From an uncultured Bacteroidales bacterium (GTDB taxonomy: Bacteria; Bacteroidota; Bacteroidia; Bacteroidales; P3): 6,776 bases of DNA. Positions 1 through 5,596 of the stretch are shown piece after piece; position 1 is the stretch's first letter; each line of letters opens with the position of its first letter. The notes beneath the pieces were generated by a model, which was not told the origin of the DNA, ran no database searches, and was given only the letters and a program-made list of their open reading frames with translations. The position numbers and the translations under genes are program-made. Location of the stretch: positions 1 to 6,776 of the forward strand of contig CAJOQB010000011.1 of NCBI GenBank assembly GCA_905236405.1. The letters are read 5' to 3'.

Positions 1-169
1 GACCAACCTGCTGTCCACCACCCAGTTCATCGATGTCAAGATGGCGGAGATTGTCAGCATCTTCACCCCTGCCCCACAAGAGGAGAAGGAAGAGGTGTTT
101 CGCATCATCCGCGAGGTGACACCCATCAACGTGAGCAAACTCAAAGACTGGGGCATCAACATGAAATAA
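1..169 (+). CDS. Unidentified protein, C-terminal fragment
   Basis: This is an open frame entering from the left edge (first full codon at base 2) and ending at TAA 167-169, with a second in-frame TAA at 170-172, so it has tandem stops. About 55 residues are visible. The fragment starts TNLLSTTQF, has an acidic/basic stretch (QEEKEEVFR) in the middle and ends KDWGINMK. It shows no signal peptide, membrane segment or motif that I recognise, so I assign no function. It is probably real because it shares strand and base composition with the next gene and stops cleanly 42 nt before it. It could be co-transcribed with the aminotransferase, since no terminator-like hairpin is visible in the gap. 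The N-terminal part lies outside the window. Confidence 0.6.
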   Translation, partial: TNLLSTTQFIDVKMAEIVSIFTPAPQEEKEEVFRIIREVTPINVSKLKDWGINMK

Positions 170-211
170 TAAATGTAGTTATCAATATATACACAACTTA
201 AATACAATATT

Positions 212-1528
212 ATGACCCAAATACCCATACAGAAAGAAACGATAGACCGTATCGCTTCGTCCAACAAGATTCAAAACCCCGGCAAGGCAAGCATCCGCGA
301 AATGCGCAAGATGATTCAGGATGTCGAGAAAGAAACTGGTGTCCGCTTCGTGAAAATGGAGATGGGCATTCCTGGCCTTCCTGCTCCCAAGGTGGGCGTC
401 GAGGCTCAGATTGAAGCACTTCGCAACGGTGTGGCCAGCATCTATCCTGAAATCTACGGCACAGCCGACTTCAAGAAAGAGGCCGCTCGCTTTGTCAAAA
501 ACTTCCTTGATATCGATGTCACCCCTGACTGCTGCGTCCCCACCGTTGGTTCGATGCAAGCCGGCTTTGCCAGTTTTCTCACGCTGACACGTTACGACGC
601 CAAAAAGACCAAGGTGCTCTTCATCGATCCTGGCTTCCCTGTGCAAAAACAACAATGCCGTGTGTTGGGCATCCCTATGAAGGCGTTCGATGTTTACGAG
701 TATCGCGGTGACAAACTGCGTGACAAGCTGGAAGAGGAGCTGAAAGACGGCGACGTGGCCTGCATGATTTTCAGCAGCCCCAACAACCCTGCTTGGTTCT
801 GCTTCACCGAGCACGAGCTGAAGATTATCGGCGAGATGGCCAACAAGTACGGCGTTGTGGTGATGGAGGACTCGGCCTACTTCCTGATGGACTTCCGCAA
901 AGACTACAGTGTCCCTGGCCAAGCTCCGTTCCAACCCACGGTGGCCAAATACACCGATTTGTATGTCATCATGATCTCGGGTTCAAAAAGCTTCAGCTAT
1001 GCCGGCGAACGTATCGCCATGATGGTTGTCAGCCCCAAACTGTTCAACATGGAGTGCCCCGACCTGTCTCGCTTCTACAGCCAGACACAGTTGGGCAGAG
1101 CGTTGATTTTCGGAACGCTGTATTGCCTCTCCAGCGGTACGGCTCACAGCGTCCAGTACGCTATGGCCGCCATGCTGAAGGGCGCCAACGACGGCACGTT
1201 CAACTTCGTCAAAGACATCAAGGAATACGGCGAAAAAGCAGGCATCATGAAGAAACTCTTCACCGACAACGGCTTCTTTATCGTATATGACAAGGATATG
1301 GGCGAAGATATCGGCGACGGTTTCTATTTCACCTTCTGCTATCCTGGCTACGAAGGTGTCGACTTGCTCAACGAACTGATTCGCTACGGTATCAGCGCCA
1401 TCGCTCTCGACATCACCGGCAGCCACAAGCAGGGCATCCGTGCCTGCGTCGCTTTGGTGCAACGCGACCAGTTCCCCGACCTCAAGATGCGTCTGGAGAA
1501 ATTCCACGAGGATCATCCTGTCAAATAA
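212..1528 (+). CDS. PLP-dependent aminotransferase, class I/II (fold type I)
   Basis: This 438-residue cytoplasmic enzyme should move an amino group between an amino acid and a 2-oxo acid using pyridoxal phosphate. The landmarks of the family occur in order: a glycine-containing cofactor-phosphate loop (TVGSMQAGF, 111-119); the Asn of SSPNNPAW (N192); Asp and Tyr of MEDSAY (D220, Y223), which contact the pyridine ring; the Schiff-base lysine in SGSKSFSYAGER (K259), with R267 for the cofactor phosphate; and a C-terminal Arg in GIRACVAL (R410), placed like the substrate carboxylate-binding Arg of aspartate aminotransferase. Length fits the family at the longer end. The ATG at 212 follows an AT-rich leader without Shine-Dalgarno sequence, which is normal in Bacteroidetes. 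An in-frame tandem stop upstream (167-172) limits extension. The substrate cannot be read from sequence; aspartate, aromatic or branched-chain activity are all possible. The gene is closed by its own terminator. Confidence 0.93.
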   Translation: MTQIPIQKETIDRIASSNKIQNPGKASIREMRKMIQDVEKETGVRFVKMEMGIPGLPAPKVGVEAQIEALRNGVASIYPEIYGTADFKKEAARFVKNFLDIDVTPDCCVPTVGSMQAGFASFLTLTRYDAKKTKVLFIDPGFPVQKQQCRVLGIPMKAFDVYEYRGDKLRDKLEEELKDGDVACMIFSSPNNPAWFCFTEHELKIIGEMANKYGVVVMEDSAYFLMDFRKDYSVPGQAPFQPTVAKYTDLYVIMISGSKSFSYAGERIAMMVVSPKLFNMECPDLSRFYSQTQLGRALIFGTLYCLSSGTAHSVQYAMAAMLKGANDGTFNFVKDIKEYGEKAGIMKKLFTDNGFFIVYDKDMGEDIGDGFYFTFCYPGYEGVDLLNELIRYGISAIALDITGSHKQGIRACVALVQRDQFPDLKMRLEKFHEDHPVK

Positions 1529-1544
1529 ACATAACAACCCTAAC

Positions 1545-1573
1545 AAAAAGGCCCTCTCAACAAGGGCCTTTTT
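1545..1573 (+). terminator. Intrinsic terminator after the aminotransferase gene
   Basis: The arms AAAAAGGCCC (1545-1554) and GGGCCTTTTT (1564-1573) are perfect inverted complements. A further T1555-A1563 pair gives an 11-bp stem with a 7-nt loop. The stem is GC-rich at the loop end and finishes in five T's, as expected for a Rho-independent terminator. The mirrored A-tract would let it work on the opposite strand too, but no minus-strand gene approaches it. It starts 16 nt after the aminotransferase stop codon. Confidence 0.9.
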
Positions 1574-1594
1574 CTGATTATTATAATAGAAGAG
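1574..1594 (+). promoter_or_regulatory. Short AT-rich gap; possible promoter element or leader of the dehydrogenase gene
   Basis: Only 21 nt separate the terminator from the next ATG. The stretch contains TATAAT (1582-1587) and a purine-rich AGAAGAG (1588-1594) directly against the start codon. TATAAT matches the general sigma-70 -10 hexamer, but Bacteroidetes promoters usually follow TAnnTTTG with an upstream TTTG, and neither is evident here. If the hexamer is used, the transcript would be leaderless or nearly so. Otherwise the gene depends on terminator read-through. The call is tentative. Confidence 0.2.
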
Positions 1595-2530
1595 ATGAAA
1601 ATAGCATGTGTAGAGCCCTTGGGCATCAACCAAGAGAAATTCGAAGAGCTGAAGGCACACTATACTGGTGCCGGTCATTCGTTTGTCTATTATATGGACC
1701 GCAAAGAGGACAACGCCTCGTTGGTGGAACGGATGCAGGAGGCCGAAGTGGTGGTGATATCCAACATCAAGTTGGAGGCAGCTGTGTTGGAGCAATGTCC
1801 GAAGCTGCGTCTGCTGTCGGTAGCCTTCACTGGTTTGGACCACATCGACTTGGAATACTGCAAAGCACACCAGATTGAGGTGGTCAACGCTGCAGGCTAT
1901 TCGACGACGGCTGTCAGCGAACTGGCCGTGGGTCTGATGATTGACGTGCTTCGCAAGGTGACAGAGCTGGACGGCACCATCCGTCGCGGCAATGGACGCG
2001 GTGCGTTCGTGGGTCGCGAGCTACGCGGAAAGACGGTCGGCGTGGTGGGCACCGGTGCCATCGGCACGGCAACCATTCGACTGCTGAAAGCCTTCGGCTG
2101 CGACGTTCTGGCTTACAACCGCTCGCCCCACCCCGAGGTGGAGTCGATGGGTGTCTGCTATGTGTCGTTGGAGGAACTGCTCCGTCAGTCGGACATCGTC
2201 ACGCTGCATGTGCCATTGAACAACGAGACGAAGCACCTGATTGGCGCCGAACAGATAGCGATGATGAAATCGTCGGCCATCCTAATCAACACCGCTCGAG
2301 GCAACGTGGCCGACATCGACGCTGTGGCTGATGCACTTCGTACGGGTCGTCTGGCAGGCGCCGCTTTCGATGTTTTCGAAAAAGAGCCTCCTTTGGCCAT
2401 CGACCATCCGCTGCTGACAGCTCCCAACTGCGTATGCGTTCCGCATATTGGCTTTGCCAGCCATGAGGCTTTTGCCATCAGAGCCGACATCGTGTTCGGA
2501 ACCGTGGACCGCTATATTGAAAAACACTGA
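1595..2530 (+). CDS. D-isomer-specific 2-hydroxyacid dehydrogenase
   Basis: This 311-residue cytoplasmic oxidoreductase should interconvert a D-2-hydroxyacid and its 2-oxo acid with a nicotinamide cofactor. The N-terminal substrate domain contains the family stretch TGLDHID (79-85). The Rossmann domain has GTGAIG (152-157). The catalytic triad is complete: Arg in NTARGN (R235), Glu in FEKEPP (E264) and His in VPHIGFAS (H284). Length matches short dehydrogenases lacking an ACT domain, so it resembles glycerate/hydroxypyruvate, D-lactate-type or short 3-phosphoglycerate dehydrogenases; sequence alone does not decide. After the second Rossmann strand (VLAYNRS, 172-177) there is Asn-Arg where NAD-specific members usually carry Asp, which hints at NADP(H) use. 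The ATG at 1595 is preceded by purine-rich AGAAGAG. The stop lies 7 nt before the protease start, suggesting co-transcription. A link with the upstream aminotransferase (amino acid to 2-oxo acid to hydroxyacid) is possible, but a terminator separates them. Confidence 0.93.
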   Translation: MKIACVEPLGINQEKFEELKAHYTGAGHSFVYYMDRKEDNASLVERMQEAEVVVISNIKLEAAVLEQCPKLRLLSVAFTGLDHIDLEYCKAHQIEVVNAAGYSTTAVSELAVGLMIDVLRKVTELDGTIRRGNGRGAFVGRELRGKTVGVVGTGAIGTATIRLLKAFGCDVLAYNRSPHPEVESMGVCYVSLEELLRQSDIVTLHVPLNNETKHLIGAEQIAMMKSSAILINTARGNVADIDAVADALRTGRLAGAAFDVFEKEPPLAIDHPLLTAPNCVCVPHIGFASHEAFAIRADIVFGTVDRYIEKH

Positions 2531-2537
2531 GACAACA

Positions 2538-4991
2538 ATGAAAAGGATTATCACATTGGGATGGATTCTGCTGACGGCGGGATGCCTGTCGGCCATGCCG
2601 GTAAGTGAGAAGAGCGCCCGAACGGTGGCTGAGAACTTTATCCGGACGCAAGAGAAAGGCAACAGCACACTGACGTTGATCGATGTGTTGACGGGTCCGG
2701 CAACAAAAACGACTGTCGAGGCTTTGCCTGCCATCTATGTATACAATATCGGCTCGGAGGGATTCATCATAGTGAGCGGCGACGACGAGGTAACACCAGT
2801 ACTGGGCTACTCGTTCAACGGTGTCTACAATCCTTCTCAGTTGAGTCCCAACTTCGCCGGTTGGTTGGACGCTTACCGTTGCGACATCGCTGCCATCATC
2901 GAAACACATATCGCAGGACAGAAAGGATATCACTCGGAGAAGGCGGCTCGCGAATGGAACGCCCTAATGACGGGTGATGCCTCTATCTACCCAAAGAGCG
3001 GACGGAAGAGTGTCAGCGCGCTGCTCTCCTCGGAATGGGACCAAGGCGCGGGTTACAATAACTACTGCCCCGCCTACTCGTCGGGCAGTGGCGGCCATTC
3101 CTACACTGGATGTGTTGCGACAGCCATGGCACAGATTATCCGCTACTGGGGTTATCCGACAACAGGTTTTGGCTACAGTGCCTACAGCCATAGCGTCTAT
3201 GGTCGTCTGAAAGTGCACCACGATTCTGTTGTGTACGATTTCAACAACATGCCCGACAGGGTTTATCCCTCTTCACCGCAAGTACAACAAGACGCTGTGT
3301 CGCTGCTGTGCTACCATTGCGGTGTGTCGGTATCGATGAACTATCAACATGCCGGCAACAACGATGGCAGCGGCGCCCATACGGAGGATGTCCCCGATGC
3401 ACTGCGCCATTTCGGCTACATGCACGCCCAGATGATTTATATGACCACTGTCGGTGAGAGCACCTGGATGCAAATGCTGCGTGACGAGTTAGACAACGGT
3501 CGACCCGTTCTCTATCGTGGTATCTCGACCGGCGGCGGACACGCCTTTGTCTGCGACGGATATCGTGATAGCCAAAACAAGTTCCACATCAACTGGGGCT
3601 GGAGCGGATACCAAGACGGATACTTCACTTTGGATAATCTGAACGGATACTCCACCGGCCAAGGAGGAGTAATCAATATCTACCCCTCTGGTTTGGCACC
3701 TTCGCAAAGCACCTACTATGTCTCTACCGACGGCACGGGCGACGGTTCGTCATGGGAGATGGCATCAAGCAACCTGAACGATGCCATAGGATTGATGAAA
3801 TTCCGCAACGAAGGTAGCGTGTGGGTGAAAGAGGGTGTGTATTACGGTGACACCACCGGTTCTGTCGCTTTTCCTCTCTATTCAGGCGTGGCCCTGTATG
3901 GCGGATTCGTAGGTAACGAGTCGTTTATCAGCGACCGCACCGCAGGCCATCCCTCTATATTGGACGGAGGCAACGCTCGAGTGTTTTTCTCCACACAAGG
4001 CGGCGGCAACAAGCTCATCAACATCGACGGCTTCACGCTCCGCCACGGTCGCAGCGACAAAGTCGCCATAGGCCGTGTGAGTGACAACGTGAAACTATTC
4101 AACTGCGAAATCACCGAGAATGTAGCCGACGACGACGGTGTGATACTCTTTATCTCCGGTCACAACATCGAATACTGCCGCATACATCATAACGAGGCTC
4201 CATCATCACAGATTATTCAAATGGAAAGTGGCAACATGAACTGTTGTCGCGTGGAAAACAACACCGCCTTGGCTGCCATCTGGAGCAGTGGAGGAAGTGC
4301 CGGCAGCTGCTTGATTGCACACAACAGCGGCGACGGTGCCGACGCCACACTCGGAGGCTCGTTTGTCAACTGCGACATCGTCAGCAACCAAGGATGCGGA
4401 CTGCTGGTGTCGAACAAGACAAAAATCAGGAACTGTGTCGTCTGGAACAACGACACAGCTATCTCGGGATTGGACACCAACATCTATTTTAGTGCCATCG
4501 ACGACGAAGGGGCTCTGGTGGAGGGGCACAGCAATATGCTACTCTCCTCTTCGTGCTCGGGAGCCGACGCACCTCGTTTCACATTGTGTTCGGCTTCACG
4601 CGGACTGACCGACGAGGACTATAGCTACCGACTGATGGATGACTCGCCCCTTCGCGATGCTGCCGACACCAACCGTGGTGGCGTTCCCCGCTACGACTTG
4701 GACGGCATGCAACGTTCACGCAACGGACGGGTGGACATCGGATGCTATGAGTACATGAACGTCGGAATAGACAATGTACCGACCCTTCAAACACTTTCTG
4801 TCTATCCCAACCCCGCCACCTCATGGGTTCGTATCGAAGGTGCCGAAGGAGCCGTCGACGTTATCGACAATCGCGGCAGAACCGTGGCAACGCTCCCCGA
4901 AGGTGCAACAACACTGGATGTAAGCCACCTGCCCCGAGGATTATATTACCTACGTTACCTAAATGGAAAAGGAATATTGATTGTAAACTAA
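2538..4991 (+). CDS. Secreted C10-family (streptopain/interpain-like) cysteine protease with beta-helix and T9SS sorting domain
   Basis: This is an 817-residue exported protease. Residues 1-19 form a signal sequence (MKR, a hydrophobic core, then GCLSA). Residues about 20-150 resemble the C10 inhibitory prodomain (VSEKSARTVAENF; then GFIIVSGDDEVTPVLGYS). The catalytic domain (about 155-385) has the nucleophile in TGCVATAMAQI (C192), the His in GGGHAFVCDGY (H335) and the NWGWSGYQDGYF segment (352-363) typical of family C10. Residues about 392-740 begin YYVSTDGTGDGSSW, contain ALYGGFVGNE and end in DIGCYEY, as in bacterial right-handed beta-helix proteins. Residues 753-817 form a type A T9SS sorting domain starting LSVYPNP. 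Streptococcal SpeB, Prevotella interpain A and Porphyromonas PrtT belong to the same peptidase family; the substrate here is unknown. I chose ATG 2538, not the in-frame ATG at 2448, because it gives a clean signal peptide and avoids a 30-residue overlap with the dehydrogenase. Tandem stops TAATAA (4989-4994) end it. Confidence 0.95.
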   Translation: MKRIITLGWILLTAGCLSAMPVSEKSARTVAENFIRTQEKGNSTLTLIDVLTGPATKTTVEALPAIYVYNIGSEGFIIVSGDDEVTPVLGYSFNGVYNPSQLSPNFAGWLDAYRCDIAAIIETHIAGQKGYHSEKAAREWNALMTGDASIYPKSGRKSVSALLSSEWDQGAGYNNYCPAYSSGSGGHSYTGCVATAMAQIIRYWGYPTTGFGYSAYSHSVYGRLKVHHDSVVYDFNNMPDRVYPSSPQVQQDAVSLLCYHCGVSVSMNYQHAGNNDGSGAHTEDVPDALRHFGYMHAQMIYMTTVGESTWMQMLRDELDNGRPVLYRGISTGGGHAFVCDGYRDSQNKFHINWGWSGYQDGYFTLDNLNGYSTGQGGVINIYPSGLAPSQSTYYVSTDGTGDGSSWEMASSNLNDAIGLMKFRNEGSVWVKEGVYYGDTTGSVAFPLYSGVALYGGFVGNESFISDRTAGHPSILDGGNARVFFSTQGGGNKLINIDGFTLRHGRSDKVAIGRVSDNVKLFNCEITENVADDDGVILFISGHNIEYCRIHHNEAPSSQIIQMESGNMNCCRVENNTALAAIWSSGGSAGSCLIAHNSGDGADATLGGSFVNCDIVSNQGCGLLVSNKTKIRNCVVWNNDTAISGLDTNIYFSAIDDEGALVEGHSNMLLSSSCSGADAPRFTLCSASRGLTDEDYSYRLMDDSPLRDAADTNRGGVPRYDLDGMQRSRNGRVDIGCYEYMNVGIDNVPTLQTLSVYPNPATSWVRIEGAEGAVDVIDNRGRTVATLPEGATTLDVSHLPRGLYYLRYLNGKGILIVN
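4104..4451 (+). repeat. Six beta-helix coils with a Cys/Asn ladder inside the C10 protease
   Basis: Within the protease, the pattern C-x-[I/V]-x-x-N recurs six times: CEITEN (C523), CRIHHN (C547), CRVENN (C570), CLIAHN (C591), CDIVSN (C612) and CVVWNN (C633). Spacings are 24, 23, 21, 21 and 21 residues. One turn of a right-handed parallel beta-helix is usually about 20-25 residues, so each unit is probably one coil, with Cys and Asn stacked as internal ladders. The DNA itself is diverged and shows no tandem nucleotide repeat, so this is a protein-level repeat. Confidence 0.75.
4794..4988 (+). other. T9SS type A C-terminal sorting domain
   Basis: Residues 753-817 of the protease form a compact tail: LSVYPNPAT at its start, a central DVIDNRGRTV strand, then LDVSHLPRGLYYLRY and a short final strand ILIVN. 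This follows the known order of Por/T9SS type A sorting domains (VYPNP; V.D..G; LP.G.Y.). Such tails direct proteins across the outer membrane through the type IX system and are normally cleaved on the surface, often with attachment to A-LPS. The host should therefore encode a T9SS elsewhere in its genome. Confidence 0.88.
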
Positions 4992-5024
4992 TAAGAAACG
5001 CCAGTTGATAGCTGGCGTTTCTTA
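4992..5024. terminator. Bidirectional intrinsic terminator between convergent genes
   Basis: The arms 4992-5004 (TAAGAAACGCCAG) and 5012-5024 (CTGGCGTTTCTTA) are perfect 13-bp inverted complements around a 7-nt loop. The GC-rich core lies next to the loop and the outer part is A/T. On the plus strand it is followed by a T-rich run (5025-5036), and on the minus strand by TTAG and further T's. It therefore can end both the protease and the flavin reductase transcripts. The right arm includes the flavin reductase stop codon (5022-5024), and the left arm begins with the second in-frame TAA after the protease. Confidence 0.9.
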
Positions 5025-5591
5025 TTTCTTCTTCTTGACGGAGAAACCGAACCCTCCCAGCTTGTCGCCCAAGCCATAGTATTTGCCGTGGCTGTAAGCC
5101 AAGGGGTGCGCGTGGTTCAACTGGAAGGCTCCCGTACCCTTGTCGATCAGTTGCTCGTCGGCATCGACTGCGACAACGTTGGCAATGAACATGTCGTGGC
5201 TTCCCAACTCTTTTATCTCCACGACCTGGCATTCGATGTTCAACGGCGACTCTTTGATGAGCGGTGCTTTCACTATCTGCCCCTGCTCGGGGGTGAGGCG
5301 CATCTCGCGGAACTTGTTCACCTCTCTCCCACTCTTCACGCCACACCAGTCGGTGGCTCGTGCCAAGGCCTCGGTGGTCAGGTTGATGACAAACTCGCCT
5401 GTACGCGAAATGATGTCGTGAGAGAAACGCTCCTTGCGTACCGATATATAGCACATGGGCGGGTCACTACAAATAGTACCCGTCCATGCGATGGTGATAA
5501 TATTATTGTCCTCAAGACTGGTTCCGCAGCTGACCATGACGGCTGGCAACGGATAAAGCAATGTGCCTGGCTTGAACGATACTTTGGCCAT
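5022..5591 (-). CDS. Flavin reductase family protein (FMN-binding split barrel)
   Basis: This 189-residue protein belongs to the flavin reductase-like, FMN-binding split-barrel family. It opens with a strand and turn ending YPLPAVMVSCG (13-23). Residues 31-61 contain ITIAWTGTICSDPPMCYISV followed by RKERFSHDII, the region that in relatives lines the flavin pocket. GEFVINL (66-72), DWCGVKSGREVNKF (81-94) and SPLNIECQV (115-123) follow, and residues 133-144 (DMFIANVVAVDA) form a late barrel strand. Members bind FMN or FAD and reduce it with NAD(P)H, or use it as a bound cofactor; the partner reaction here is unknown. The protein lacks a signal peptide and should be cytoplasmic. It ends in four lysines (KKKK). 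The start lies 5 nt after the dnaA stop codon, with purine-rich AGAAGAAAC/GAAGAA upstream inside dnaA, so it is probably translated from the dnaA transcript. Confidence 0.9.
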   Translation of the reverse strand: MAKVSFKPGTLLYPLPAVMVSCGTSLEDNNIITIAWTGTICSDPPMCYISVRKERFSHDIISRTGEFVINLTTEALARATDWCGVKSGREVNKFREMRLTPEQGQIVKAPLIKESPLNIECQVVEIKELGSHDMFIANVVAVDADEQLIDKGTGAFQLNHAHPLAYSHGKYYGLGDKLGGFGFSVKKKK

Positions 5592-5596
5592 GATGA

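Noticed and set aside
173..178. ATG TAG after the first gene as a minimal upstream reading frame controlling the aminotransferase
   Set aside because: A start followed at once by a stop occurs easily by chance in AT-rich spacers, and no attenuator-like hairpin accompanies it.
182..934. A 250-codon minus-strand open frame opposite the aminotransferase
   Set aside because: The plus-strand protein has all catalytic motifs. This frame has no recognisable motif and is a coding shadow.
983..1870. A 295-codon open frame on the minus strand spanning the aminotransferase end, the terminator and the dehydrogenase start
   Set aside because: It crosses a strong terminator and lies opposite two well-recognised enzymes. 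Its translation shows no domain and looks like the reverse of GC-biased codons.
2448..2537. Upstream in-frame ATG adding 30 residues to the C10 protease
   Set aside because: It would lie inside the dehydrogenase gene and bury the signal peptide behind 30 unrelated residues. ATG 2538 gives a proper signal sequence.
2547..2556. TTATCACA-like stretch as a DnaA box or origin element
   Set aside because: It does not match TTATNCACA, is isolated and lies inside the protease signal peptide codons. No DnaA box cluster is visible, and any oriC next to dnaA would probably be outside the window.
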